From IMG/VR virus record IMGVR_UViG_3300014720_000014, positions 124,001 to 188,000 of that record: 64,000 bases of DNA, one strand, 5' to 3'. Positions within the stretch are counted from its first letter, which is position 1. Each line of letters opens with the position of its first letter. A program made the position numbers and the translations under genes. The notes beneath the pieces are model-generated. The model had not been told where the DNA came from, did not search any database, and saw only the letters and a program-made list of their open reading frames with translations. The stretch comes from a virus. Below are positions 10,281-19,221 of the stretch, in pieces.

Positions 10281-11672
10281 ATGCCGCAACTATTAGGAAA
10301 CATACTCAGCACTTATCAACCAAGTAATCCGTATAGGCAACCGTGTTTTGCCATATGGTCAAATGACGGATCGTTTGGCGGATTTTCTACCTTCGATCAC
10401 AATTATAATTGCATAGGCAGGATGATCTATAATAACAGTTCATATGGTGCCAGTAGAATGAGAAGTACCGGAGCGCCGGAACTATTTGACACTTACGCTA
10501 GTACTCAATTCGCTAGAACTAACTTCGTAGCTAGTTCGAACAGTGATATGCCCAAAGGCACAGCATCTTGCGGATATTTAGGAAATATCGTCATCCCGAT
10601 GGGCGATGGATTCTCGGGGGATTTAACCGGACAAACAGGATATGATACATATAGGGCTGTGGCGTTCCGAGATTGTGCCACCATAGTCAACGAAGTAGAT
10701 CAAAGATATGCTATATGGTGGGAAGACGCTACGATGATACTCGGACCTCGTAGCGCCAATTGGTATGCTTATAATCGACAGATATTAAATTCAAATAGAA
10801 CTAGTGTTAGCAATAAACAATCCGGTTATGGTGGCACCAAATTCGGTATGGCCAGCTATAACGCCAAGACCAATCAATTGGCGGTGGTTGAAGCCAACGG
10901 TAGCTATGGATTTAGACCGACTGTATATAATAACGTTCCGCGACTAGCACAATATTATGACAACATATATTTTGGGTTAGCAGATCAAGCAGCCGCTAGA
11001 GCAGCTACCACCGAAGGAACACTGTACACACATTTCAATACACCAGCAAATTATACTCTCGGTTATGCAGCAGCAACTGGTAAACCTACCAATCAAACTA
11101 CTGAAGATAATCGACGGGGTATCATAGTTATGTGCGACGACGGAAAAATCGTCATGTTCCAGATGATTCCACAATGGGGATTTTGGACTCATAGATGGAA
11201 CGCCAACGGAACAGCTGCAGGCAACATAATTTCTGTGTCGTGGACCACCAGCTACGGTGTTGATCAAGGTAATAGATTTGGTGCTAGATGGTGCGTGTCA
11301 TCAGACGGTAGGTATGTCATGGCATGGTGTGCTAGTTATTATTATAATAGCGGATATTGGGCGGTATTGATCAGGGTATCCGACGGCAAGACCTTGTACG
11401 ATTATAATCAGGACAGCACATATGGTTATCAATTCTGTCCAATAGGGCCTAGTAATTTCCACTGTATGCGCGATGTGAATTCGGACGGCGGTTCAGGATG
11501 TTATGCTCAGCATATAGATGCAGACCACATGATGAACACCTTTGCAGATCTAGCCAGAGTAAATTTTGGAAGATCTAATCTTACACAATTAAGAGGTGGT
11601 AATTTCTGGAGTACAGATTATCCGGCTCTCATACCGTTGATTTATGATACTAAAATGTTCGCACAAATTTGA
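10281..11672 (+). CDS. Adhesin-like virion protein, paralogue B
   Basis: 463 residues, starting 12 bases after paralogue A and aligning with it over the whole length with few gaps. Conserved features are the N-terminal RQPCFAIWSN block, several SSDG/SDGG loops and the C-terminal TDYP segment. The most divergent part is the middle, around residues 60-160. A tandem duplication followed by divergence explains the pair. The two may form different receptor-binding tips or a hetero-oligomer. The function is inferred from context; no catalytic residues are evident. Confidence 0.75.
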   Translation: MPQLLGNILSTYQPSNPYRQPCFAIWSNDGSFGGFSTFDHNYNCIGRMIYNNSSYGASRMRSTGAPELFDTYASTQFARTNFVASSNSDMPKGTASCGYLGNIVIPMGDGFSGDLTGQTGYDTYRAVAFRDCATIVNEVDQRYAIWWEDATMILGPRSANWYAYNRQILNSNRTSVSNKQSGYGGTKFGMASYNAKTNQLAVVEANGSYGFRPTVYNNVPRLAQYYDNIYFGLADQAAARAATTEGTLYTHFNTPANYTLGYAAATGKPTNQTTEDNRRGIIVMCDDGKIVMFQMIPQWGFWTHRWNANGTAAGNIISVSWTTSYGVDQGNRFGARWCVSSDGRYVMAWCASYYYNSGYWAVLIRVSDGKTLYDYNQDSTYGYQFCPIGPSNFHCMRDVNSDGGSGCYAQHIDADHMMNTFADLARVNFGRSNLTQLRGGNFWSTDYPALIPLIYDTKMFAQI

Positions 11673-11683
11673 GGAAAGTAATA

Positions 11684-12136
11684 ATGAAATATTTAGAATT
11701 TAATTTAGACAACACATGCATAGGAGTATTCGATAGCCCAGCAGCAGGTAGATATGAATTTGATTATGACCCTGCGAAATATTTTTTACCTACTTTACAA
11801 CTTAAAGATGGTAAAGTAGTTCATACTTTACCTGGGCTATCATATAAAGATCAAGAAACTACCTTTAATAAAGCCAAGGAAGCTGCTGACTTTGAACAAA
11901 ACAAAATAAATATCATACCTACTATCAAATCACATGCAGCAGAAAAAATAAGATTAATCTCTTGGAAATTAGAACGAGCGAAAGAACAAGATGAATTAGC
12001 AGGTACGACAGATAAAACGCTCAAAGCTTTGGCAGAAAGACAAGCGATTAGAGATGCCAGCAATGCGCACGAAGCTAAGTTAATGGCTTTGAAAACTATT
12101 AAAGAGTTGGAGGATTTTGATCCTCAGGATTTCTAA
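11684..12136 (+). CDS. Small tail-fibre accessory protein (hypothetical)
   Basis: 150 residues from the ATG at 11684, chosen because GAGGAAAG precedes it by a normal distance; an upstream in-frame TTG would overlap the previous gene. Residues 1-60 look like a small beta domain (YEFDYDPAKYF). The rest is a charged helical stretch (AAEKIRLISWKLERAKEQ, then LAERQAIRDASN). This layout recalls small proteins encoded after phage fibre genes that help fibre assembly, but I cannot assign a family. The 3' end overlaps the convergent oxygenase gene by 38 bases. Confidence 0.65.
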   Translation: MKYLEFNLDNTCIGVFDSPAAGRYEFDYDPAKYFLPTLQLKDGKVVHTLPGLSYKDQETTFNKAKEAADFEQNKINIIPTIKSHAAEKIRLISWKLERAKEQDELAGTTDKTLKALAERQAIRDASNAHEAKLMALKTIKELEDFDPQDF

Positions 12137-12710
12137 GAGTGTTTTCAAAATTAAAATTTATCACCAATCTTTGTCTTTTATCGGTCTGAGATTCCACAGC
12201 GTGATATTGTCTGCCATCGAAGATCACGTACTTATTTTCTTCACAAGATACTCGCTTCAGCTCAGTTAGCTCTTCAGGACTGTCTATATACAAATCTCCA
12301 CCCTGATATAATTTGTCATAAAAGATCGTGTTTCCATTAGTGTTAGAAAGATAAAATAATGCGGTCAAATGAGGAACATCCATATCTACATGAGCTTCGT
12401 GCCAAACGTGATGGGGAGTTTTTGTTATAAACCCTAATTTTATCCTAAAAATACCTCCGAGCCTGATTCCCGCATCACTGCATATTTTTTCTAAAAGCTC
12501 TACTGCTCGGTCTCCGGAAGGGTGCAACGTTTTTCCATTGAGCAACAAGTTCATACCAAAACTGAATTTCCAACTTGATTCATCATTGCAGGTTCTTAAT
12601 ACCGCAGTGGTTGGAAGATACATCCAGGGAATTTGTACTCCACCATGCAGATTTTTCCACGGCTGAAATTCTTCTTCAGATAAAAAATTTGTTTTTCCGT
12701 AAAATATCAT
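12099..12710 (-). CDS. Fe(II)/2-oxoglutarate-dependent oxygenase (prolyl-hydroxylase type)
   Basis: 203 residues. The 2OG-Fe(II) oxygenase signature is visible: iron ligands H107-x-D109 (HVD), distal H170 (QYHAV) and the 2-oxoglutarate-binding R181 in RLVINF. The protein is about the size of phage prolyl-4-hydroxylase-like enzymes. It should use O2, Fe(II) and 2-oxoglutarate to hydroxylate a side chain or small molecule; the substrate is unknown. It is the last gene of a minus-strand operon and starts inside the stop of the preceding oxygenase (ATGA overlap). The 3' end overlaps the plus-strand gene ending at 12136. Confidence 0.8.
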   Translation of the reverse strand: MIFYGKTNFLSEEEFQPWKNLHGGVQIPWMYLPTTAVLRTCNDESSWKFSFGMNLLLNGKTLHPSGDRAVELLEKICSDAGIRLGGIFRIKLGFITKTPHHVWHEAHVDMDVPHLTALFYLSNTNGNTIFYDKLYQGGDLYIDSPEELTELKRVSCEENKYVIFDGRQYHAVESQTDKRQRLVINFNFENTLRNPEDQNPPTL

Positions 12711-13423
12711 ACAAACTCCATGGTATCCTTGGACAACCTAATTACATTATCTAATAAAAAATCTGCCACACTTTTTTTACCTACACCGACATCCATGGCT
12801 ATGGTGATCCTAGAATCGATACCGTTATGCGGAGAAGTACCGTGGATCAAATAACTAGGGAAAAACATCCCCTCACCTATGAAATTAGTCATACTCAGGG
12901 ATCCATTTTGAAACGGCAGTTCGTAATATGTAAAACTTTCTTCGCAATTAACTGTATAATGGCAACTTATAAATCCTTCTTTGGACGGAGAATGAAAATG
13001 TGCTGATATTTGCTGTCCTGGATATAGAACATTGTACCAACAATTAATATAAAGGTCATCCGTTAAAACTATCTTGCATTCATTTACAAATTTTTTAATC
13101 TCTATGGCTACTTTGGATCTTAATTCGGATATTAACTCGTTGTCGTATTTTAATAAATTATAATAAGGATATCTAGCCGTGGTAGTATTAGGCCCCAATC
13201 CTGTGCCTCCATCATCTTTCCATGGCGGATATTTGGTTAAAATATTTGCGCTTTCCTTTAAAAGAAATTCTTTCAATTCAGAATTGTATTTAGGATCATG
13301 ATTTTGAAAATGCCAGAAATCAAAACTCCATTCGGGACCTATCGGATTGTTCTGTTGCGACTTATCTAACGAACTAATAGTAATAAGTTGCCCACGCTCT
13401 ACTGATTCAAATGCTTTATTCAT
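12707..13423 (-). CDS. Second putative 2OG-Fe(II) oxygenase
   Basis: 238 residues. H142-x-H144 within SAHFHSP, followed about 50 residues later by H194 (YLIHGTSPH) and R205 (SRITIAMDV), matches the HX[HD]...H...R layout of double-stranded beta-helix oxygenases of the 2OG-FeII_Oxy_5 type common in marine phages. It differs from its neighbour in having His where the usual Asp is. It overlaps both neighbours by four bases, so translation is probably coupled. A structural-protein substrate is possible because the operon begins with neck and tail genes, but this is inference. Confidence 0.72.
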   Translation of the reverse strand: MNKAFESVERGQLITISSLDKSQQNNPIGPEWSFDFWHFQNHDPKYNSELKEFLLKESANILTKYPPWKDDGGTGLGPNTTTARYPYYNLLKYDNELISELRSKVAIEIKKFVNECKIVLTDDLYINCWYNVLYPGQQISAHFHSPSKEGFISCHYTVNCEESFTYYELPFQNGSLSMTNFIGEGMFFPSYLIHGTSPHNGIDSRITIAMDVGVGKKSVADFLLDNVIRLSKDTMEFV

Positions 13424-14199
13424 TGATTATCCTTGAAAATCTTATCTGTCTTTTCTCTACGAGATTTTATATTTGTTGTAAAACTAGAATGAAGCATTAT
13501 ATCATAGATTTTGTTGTTTTCTTTTTCTTTTTCTGTAGCATCTCTAATTTGAAATTCTAATTCACTGTTTCTTTTCATAGGAATGTATTGTACCAACGGC
13601 TGACCTGCTTTAACAATATGCCATTTATCATCATTGGCCAACCACCAAAATGATGGATTTATGGGGCCAGAGTCTCTAGGATCTAATATTCCGCCGACTG
13701 TGATAAATCTGTTTTCTCCTGAAAAAAACACAGGAAGTTCTAAAAAAACTGTATCAGCTGGTGCCTTTATTCTCCATGCAGTACTGATCTTTAATATATT
13801 TGTATTAGCCCCTACCGGAGGAGGCATAAACGCTGACAATGTATCGGGAGTATGGATATCTAAATATCTTCCTAATCCTGTAGACCCTGCAAATAATCTA
13901 GACTGATCAAGAGTCATATCTAGCATCATCTGACTGTTTGCATTTTCAGAACGAACTGCAAAATCAAAATAGTTGTAAAGAATATATCCTGTACGCATAT
14001 AGTCAATGATTCCAGGACATTTCAACACTGTTGTTATTTTTTTATTAGGTATAGCTTGTTTTTTTTGTCTATAGTTAATAGCAGCGGCCTTAGTCCACGA
14101 TGGTTTTAAATCTGCCGCCTTGCCTATAGGGTAAAGATCCTTTAATCCCGGCATTAGACTATAGAATTCTATCTTAGGTCGTTTAAAAAAGTTAAACAT
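13420..14199 (-). CDS. Conserved phage protein of unknown function (oxygenase-linked)
   Basis: 259 residues from the ATG at 14199; a GTG three codons upstream is the alternative. The sequence opens with FFKRPKIEFYSLMPGL and has a Trp- and Pro-rich body (PSFWWLAND, QPLVQYIPM) that looks like a beta-sandwich or cupin-like fold. No metal-binding or catalytic set could be identified. It lies directly upstream of two oxygenase genes with four-base overlap, so it may share their pathway. I do not recognise the family with certainty. Confidence 0.6.
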   Translation of the reverse strand: MFNFFKRPKIEFYSLMPGLKDLYPIGKAADLKPSWTKAAAINYRQKKQAIPNKKITTVLKCPGIIDYMRTGYILYNYFDFAVRSENANSQMMLDMTLDQSRLFAGSTGLGRYLDIHTPDTLSAFMPPPVGANTNILKISTAWRIKAPADTVFLELPVFFSGENRFITVGGILDPRDSGPINPSFWWLANDDKWHIVKAGQPLVQYIPMKRNSELEFQIRDATEKEKENNKIYDIMLHSSFTTNIKSRREKTDKIFKDNQ

Positions 14200-14455
14200 T
14201 CTTAACACTTTTTAATTTTGATTCTAATTTACGACGTAAATTAACTATGCTGTCTTTGAATTCTGTGCCCATAGATTTCATTTGTTTAGAATAGATCATG
14301 TCTAAAAACATGCTGTCCATTTTTTTAACCTCAAAAATTAAATCCGTCAATAGTTTTTTAGCCTCTAGTTTATCTTTTTCGTCTGATAATCTATCTATCG
14401 CTGCTTCATATCTTTTAATATCTTCTTGAAATCTTTGATTTCCCTGTATCATCAT
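14192..14455 (-). CDS. Small coiled-coil protein, hypothetical
   Basis: 87 residues, almost wholly charged helix with heptad-like spacing of Leu, Ile and Met (ERxxAAIDRLSDEKDKLEAK type), predicting a coiled coil. It has no cysteines or signal peptide. It overlaps the next gene by eight bases and the previous one by four, so it belongs to the same operon. The role is unknown; small coiled-coil proteins near tail genes often serve as assembly factors. Confidence 0.6.
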   Translation of the reverse strand: MMIQGNQRFQEDIKRYEAAIDRLSDEKDKLEAKKLLTDLIFEVKKMDSMFLDMIYSKQMKSMGTEFKDSIVNLRRKLESKLKSVKNV

Positions 14456-14826
14456 TTTTCTAACTCCATTATCGTTTCAATTTTTGTTCTTATGATTTGA
14501 TTATTTAAGGTAGTTTTTAGACCGGCATGTAGTTGATTTGGCAAGCAATCTAATGTAGCCCAACAAACTGTAGACACTGTTTCGGTTAAAAATTCGCTGT
14601 CCACTAGGCAAACATATGTGCCATATTCAAATCCTTTGTCTTCACTGAGATATAGTTCTATCGGGATTATTTTTCCTTGACTATAATTGTCCAATAATTG
14701 TTTTACATCATCTAATAAAGGACCAGATCTAGGAAATGTAGGAACTGTCCACCTAAAATTTTCTAGGATTAGTAATATTCTATTGGTTGTTTTGGCTAGA
14801 AATAGCAGTCCGGCACGCTGTTGCAT
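14452..14826 (-). CDS. Nudix-fold-like phage protein (degenerate), putative
   Basis: 124 residues. The opening AGLLFLAKTTNRILLILE and the following W.VP and IELYLSEDKGFEYGTYVCLV resemble the core strands of Nudix-fold proteins of T4-like phages. However, the Nudix box (GX5EX7REUXEEXGU) is absent, so hydrolase activity is unlikely. It lies between gp15 and the coiled-coil gene on the same strand. The fold assignment is an inference from strand pattern, and a non-catalytic structural or regulatory role is possible. Confidence 0.45.
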   Translation of the reverse strand: MQQRAGLLFLAKTTNRILLILENFRWTVPTFPRSGPLLDDVKQLLDNYSQGKIIPIELYLSEDKGFEYGTYVCLVDSEFLTETVSTVCWATLDCLPNQLHAGLKTTLNNQIIRTKIETIMELEK

Positions 14827-14840
14827 GCCTTTACTTATCT

Positions 14841-16403
14841 TCAGTCTACCCTGAAGTTCCAGTCTCCTGGACCATATTCACCTTCAAATGCTTTGAGCCA
14901 CTGAGAACCGTCCCAGCGATACTTTATTCCGGTGCGAATATTTTGGATATAGGTAGGTGAAAATATTTCTCCTGCTAGCTCAGCTGCTTCTATGGTATTC
15001 TCTTCAGGAAACCAAATTGTAGACCAACTACTACCAGTCCATTCGATGATAGAATTGGCTTTAATACTAGGATCAGTGCCATCTTGATTGGACCATGAAC
15101 TGTCTTCGTTGCTGGGTTCGCGCCATGCTTGTGGACCTCGGTAAGGTACGTTGGTGCTGTCGGCAGGGTTTGATGGATATTGAATATATCCGCCTCGATT
15201 TGCACTGTTGTTAACATCATCTAACATAAGGAATCTTAAACCGACAGGAATGGCAGCAAAACTACCATATGTTGTGATAGGATTATACTTATATGGGTCT
15301 ATGATAGCATCTACAGTGCCTCTAGTTTCTCCTCCGACCATATTGCTAGCGATATCTGTATTTCCTGGATATGTATCAGGATCTAAAGTTATAGTCAGTA
15401 TCGCAGGATTCAAAGGATTTATGACATATGTGCCTAATATTTCTGAACCATCTGGTTTTATAAACCATATTTGACTGCCTGGAATATATCCCCCTTGTAC
15501 TTCTAAGATAGCGTTCCAGTCTATAGGTTCTCCATTTGTAAACTCTTTCTCATCTAATCCCAAAGACAGTACCGCATGTGAATGATTAACTAATGTTAGA
15601 TCATATTGATTATCGTTAAGCACACCTGTGTTAGATTTGAATAATAACACTCTATAACTATTGGTAGTGGTTTTCCAAGTGCCAGATTGTCGATTATAAA
15701 CTAGTTCTTCTAGATTTATCACATCTCCAGATTCGTTAAAAACATTAGAAATAACACTTTGTACTATACCTAATTTTTTAACCTTGGCAGGAGGAGTGAG
15801 ATAAATCGGTAATTCAAACTGTAAGGTGCAGATATCAATCTCAGATTCAGCACCTGCAGGAATAGTTCTTGAACTGAATGTTGTAGAATTCAAGTATAAT
15901 GCACTTAGACTAGTCCAGTCGATATAATTATCAGTGGTCTGTAATTCTAAACTAGGATTAAACAACACTAATATTTGTTCAAGAAGTTGAAGTTTTTGAT
16001 CTGTGTTAGAAGTCCAGATGTCTGCTTTCATCATCAGCTTGAACGGTGTTGGCATTAATCTTTCTACAGTGTAGTTTCCTCCTTGGGTATTCTGATAATC
16101 TCGAGTACCGTTTGCATCGGTGTATCTACGTTCTCTAATATGTATTTTGCTAACAAAACTAGCATCAGACAACCGAGTAGTATCCATTTCTAAACTGCTG
16201 ATATAACAAGATATCTTAGGCACCGTCAGCATTTTGTTTTCACTGTTCTCTTTGATAATCGCAGCTACCTGTCTAGTCATATCACCATAGGTAACTGGTA
16301 CCGTAGATTCTGATCCATCACCGGCTTTCCATTTAAAACCTATGAAAACTCGCATGAACTGAGTTACATATCTTCTTATCTGACCGTCGTAAAAATAATC
16401 CAT
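14841..16403 (-). CDS. gp15: Tail sheath stabiliser / tail-terminator protein, gp15-like
   Basis: 520 residues. Residues 1-250 carry the pattern of T4-like gp15: YFYDGQIRRYVTQFMRVF at the start, VPVTYGD, CYI, ER(R)YTD, YTVERLMPTP, DIWTSNTDQKLQLLEQI, LFNPSLELQTTDNYIDWTSL and PPAKVKKLG. In T4, gp15 caps the sheath and tube and joins the tail to the neck. T4 gp15 is about 272 residues, so the C-terminal half here is an extension with Trp/Tyr/Gly-rich modules (GIKYRWDGSQW). The gene starts one base inside the end of gp14, as in a T4-like 14-15 pair. Confidence 0.85.
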   Translation of the reverse strand: MDYFYDGQIRRYVTQFMRVFIGFKWKAGDGSESTVPVTYGDMTRQVAAIIKENSENKMLTVPKISCYISSLEMDTTRLSDASFVSKIHIRERRYTDANGTRDYQNTQGGNYTVERLMPTPFKLMMKADIWTSNTDQKLQLLEQILVLFNPSLELQTTDNYIDWTSLSALYLNSTTFSSRTIPAGAESEIDICTLQFELPIYLTPPAKVKKLGIVQSVISNVFNESGDVINLEELVYNRQSGTWKTTTNSYRVLLFKSNTGVLNDNQYDLTLVNHSHAVLSLGLDEKEFTNGEPIDWNAILEVQGGYIPGSQIWFIKPDGSEILGTYVINPLNPAILTITLDPDTYPGNTDIASNMVGGETRGTVDAIIDPYKYNPITTYGSFAAIPVGLRFLMLDDVNNSANRGGYIQYPSNPADSTNVPYRGPQAWREPSNEDSSWSNQDGTDPSIKANSIIEWTGSSWSTIWFPEENTIEAAELAGEIFSPTYIQNIRTGIKYRWDGSQWLKAFEGEYGPGDWNFRVD

Positions 16404-17794
16404 TATTCGTCTGCCTGAGGTCTAAGAGCTTTGCTCAAACTTTGTTTTTCTTTAGTCACATGACCATCGATCGTGGCTACTTTGCTATTGTTTATAAATG
16501 TAGCTTTTTGTGTCTGCCTTATATCTTTGCCTGCGAATGTATCCCCTGTACCAACATCACTAGAGCCAAGATTGCTCATGGTCATACGTACATTATCTTC
16601 AAATTTTATCCATCTATTACCATTATACCTAAACAGTCTGTGAGGAAGATAATCTTTCCTAAGACAAAACTGACCAATTGTAGGATTAATAGGAAACGCT
16701 ATGCCTGCGGTAAATGGAGCTCCGTTGGGAGGAACTCCGTCAGCAGTTAGATAACCAGTATAACCGTCCCCATCGGCAGGCATGAATGTCGAGCTAGCTG
16801 TTTGACCTACGTATATAGGATCACCGTTCGTGTCATATAACAGATTGCCATCTTCATCTGTGGCTTGTGTTCCGGCATCAACTGTGTTTTCTGTATTGTC
16901 TGCTGTAGCTAATTCAGCAGTGCCGTCATCAAATCTTTGTAGGGTGTAGTATTTTGAAGTATCATATCCGCTACGTGGTGCATCTTCTTCAGCTTGATTC
17001 AGTACCGCTTGGGTAATCTGCATTTCCTTATTATAGGTGCTGATTATATCTCTGAGACTGTCTGCTAATTGATAATAAGTAGCATTTGGAGGAGCGATCC
17101 CTGTAACTTCGGATATCACTTCATATTTTTTACCGTCAGGTCCTGTGATTATATCTTCAGGATAGTATGTGATAGCAGGATTGTATATTCCTTTATCAGA
17201 TTCTTTATTGGCGATTTCATCTAGTATCTGTTTAAATTCCTGGCTGTCAACTAAAGGTTTGCATTTTGCTCTATATAAATGAGGATACCAAGTTAAGGAA
17301 AATCCTTCGGCTGCTCTGCTGACTTCTTCTATTACATAATATCGCTTTAAAGCATACTTAAAATCGTTATAAGCATATTCGTCTTTGAGATGAGGCAGCT
17401 CGATTACATCACCCGCCATAATTTTTCTGCCGATTTTTTCCACTGTATCATTGATATGGAAAGTGATAAAAATCGTGTCGTTTTGTAAAAACAATCCGAA
17501 CTGACTCAAATTAAAATCTGTGTCAATTAAATTATAATGTCCTCTTAATATGTAAATGTCTGGATCGTACTTTCTGTCTCTATTTTCTAAAAACAGTAGA
17601 TCTTGTATGTTAAAAGGATTATCTACAGAATACTCCGGAGTACTGGGCGTGTTGCCCTGGATCGAAATATCGGGCCCGAGATATTTGTGAACAAATACGT
17701 CAGTGCCGCCTATCTGAAACATCTCCCAGATATTTTTATCAATAAATTTGTAGTCGTTGCCCTTTTCTGGGCGATATAAACTTAAACGAGGCAT
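16403..17794 (-). CDS. gp14: Neck protein gp14-like
   Basis: 463 residues. The N-terminal 200 residues match marine T4-like gp14: PRLSLYRPEKGNDYKFID, VHKYLGP, a block starting DPDIYILRG, and W-YPHLYRAKCKPL. gp14 joins the head to the tail in T4 (about 256 residues). The C-terminal half is an insertion or extension with surface-type Y..G..W segments (LFRYNGNRWIKF). The stop overlaps the gp15 start by one base. It is on the minus strand while gp13 is on plus, which is not the T4 arrangement. Confidence 0.85.
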   Translation of the reverse strand: MPRLSLYRPEKGNDYKFIDKNIWEMFQIGGTDVFVHKYLGPDISIQGNTPSTPEYSVDNPFNIQDLLFLENRDRKYDPDIYILRGHYNLIDTDFNLSQFGLFLQNDTIFITFHINDTVEKIGRKIMAGDVIELPHLKDEYAYNDFKYALKRYYVIEEVSRAAEGFSLTWYPHLYRAKCKPLVDSQEFKQILDEIANKESDKGIYNPAITYYPEDIITGPDGKKYEVISEVTGIAPPNATYYQLADSLRDIISTYNKEMQITQAVLNQAEEDAPRSGYDTSKYYTLQRFDDGTAELATADNTENTVDAGTQATDEDGNLLYDTNGDPIYVGQTASSTFMPADGDGYTGYLTADGVPPNGAPFTAGIAFPINPTIGQFCLRKDYLPHRLFRYNGNRWIKFEDNVRMTMSNLGSSDVGTGDTFAGKDIRQTQKATFINNSKVATIDGHVTKEKQSLSKALRPQADE

Positions 17795-18408
17795 TCTTGA
17801 GATTCCTGTTGTTTTTTCAATAATGCACGGTCTTTCATCTTAATGCTCCATTGTTCTCTGGCTTCGGGCGTCCATCGTTTAGAAGCACCGGCCTTCATAC
17901 TAGCCTTGTGTTTTTCGGACTTAGTTTTATCTTTTAAACTTTTACTTAAATTTTCTTTGTACTCGTCCGACCTAATTCTGCCAGTCGCGGCAATTTTCAT
18001 TTTTTCTCTCGATTCCGCAGAATGCGTTTTATTGTACATCGGATTATTCTCGCCGCTCCATAATTGGCTTTTTATAGCAGCACCGGCTTTTTTGATTATT
18101 TCAAATTTTTTAGAACTAATTCGATATCGTTGCTGTGACGAGTTTTCACGGTACAACATACAACTAAACGCATTCCACATTTGATATTTGTGCTTAGTAT
18201 TTGATACCATTTTAGTAAGCAAATGATGACATATAAAATGTTCTTTAGCGGTAAGATTAACTAAATTTTCTTTATTATTTTTGCCTCCTAAACTTTTAGG
18301 CAAAATATGATGTTTTTCAAAATATATTAAATCTGCCGTCCGTGCTTGGGCGGAGGATATTATATTAAAATACCACTTAGAATATTTGTTATGCAAGAAT
18401 ACTGTCAT
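17782..18408 (-). CDS. HNH homing endonuclease with NUMOD3 motif
   Basis: 208 residues. An HNH nuclease core is seen at H33-H34-ILPKSLGG, then N51-L52 and H57 (AKEHFICHHLL). Residues 119-137 are a NUMOD3 DNA-binding motif (ENNPMYNKTHSAESR), repeated in degenerate form further on (AGASKRW). This is the classic layout of free-standing T4-type homing endonucleases such as the SegA/MobE-like HNH group. It sits at the junction between gp14 (-) and gp13 (+), overlapping gp14 by 13 bases, and likely spreads itself into this site in related phages. Confidence 0.85.
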   Translation of the reverse strand: MTVFLHNKYSKWYFNIISSAQARTADLIYFEKHHILPKSLGGKNNKENLVNLTAKEHFICHHLLTKMVSNTKHKYQMWNAFSCMLYRENSSQQRYRISSKKFEIIKKAGAAIKSQLWSGENNPMYNKTHSAESREKMKIAATGRIRSDEYKENLSKSLKDKTKSEKHKASMKAGASKRWTPEAREQWSIKMKDRALLKKQQESQECLV

Positions 18409-18450
18409 AGTTATATATTTACCGCAATAGATGAACGACGACTACTAACG

Positions 18451-18457
18451 ATAAATA
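18451..18457 (+). promoter_or_regulatory. Late-promoter-like ATAAATA element of gp13
   Basis: ATAAATA is followed by exactly five bases and the gp13 ATG at 18463. No Shine-Dalgarno sequence is seen, so the transcript would begin on the start codon if T4 spacing applies. Confidence 0.55.
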
Positions 18458-18462
18458 ACAAT

Positions 18463-19221
18463 ATGAGCTCAAATGATCAAGCAAAACAAGCGGTCTACGA
18501 CTACTGCAAAGCCATGCTAGGCGATGGTATGGTAGATGTAGAATTAGACCCTATCCATTATGAAACTGCTCTAAATCGCAGTCTAGCAGTTTTTCGCCAA
18601 AGATCGGATAATGCTGTAGAAGAAAGTTATGCCTTTTTAACAATGATTGAAAGTACAAACGAGTATATTTTACCAAAAGAAATTCAGCAGGTGCGACAGA
18701 TTTTTAGACGCTCAGTGGGATCACGTACAGGCAACGGTACAGGTGGTACAGTTTTTGAACCGTTCAATCTAGCTTATACCAACACTTATCTATTGTCATC
18801 AACCAATATGGGCGGATTATTAACCTATGAATTGTTCGCGCAGTATCAAGAATTAGTAGGTAAGATGTTTGGATCGTTTATAAACTTTACGTGGCATCCT
18901 CAAACGCATAAACTGACTATACATCAGCGACCCAGGGGTGAGGAATCTGTAATGCTACAAGTATATAATAGCAAACCTGATTTTAGTATTATTGACGATG
19001 TGTACTCTGGGCAATGGATCAAAGATTATTCACTGGCCAACTGCAAAATGATGTTAGGTCAAGCCCGTAGCAAATTTGCACAAATAGCCGGTCCACAGGG
19101 CGGCGGCCAACTTAACGGCACGGCATTAATATCGGAAGCGCAGGCTGAAATGGAAAAACTTACTGACGATCTAATGAAATTAGTTCCGGGAGGTTCGGGC
19201 TATACATGGATTATCGGTTGA
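18463..19221 (+). CDS. gp13: Neck protein gp13-like
   Basis: 252 residues from the ATG at 18463, chosen because of the late-promoter-like box five bases upstream; an upstream in-frame ATG would overlap the HNH gene. The sequence matches T4-like gp13 neck protein: an N-terminal helical region (KAMLGDGMVDVELDPIHYE.ALNRSLAVFRQRS), then EYILPKEI and a C-terminal WIKDYSLANCKMMLGQARSKF. T4 gp13 is 309 residues. It forms the neck with gp14 and closes the packaged head. It is divergent to the HNH/gp14/gp15 operon. Confidence 0.85.
   Translation: MSSNDQAKQAVYDYCKAMLGDGMVDVELDPIHYETALNRSLAVFRQRSDNAVEESYAFLTMIESTNEYILPKEIQQVRQIFRRSVGSRTGNGTGGTVFEPFNLAYTNTYLLSSTNMGGLLTYELFAQYQELVGKMFGSFINFTWHPQTHKLTIHQRPRGEESVMLQVYNSKPDFSIIDDVYSGQWIKDYSLANCKMMLGQARSKFAQIAGPQGGGQLNGTALISEAQAEMEKLTDDLMKLVPGGSGYTWIIG

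Noticed and set aside
12111-12126. GAGGAT...ATCCTC hairpin at the convergent gene ends
   Set aside because: It lies inside both overlapping genes and has no T-run on either strand, so it is not called as a terminator.
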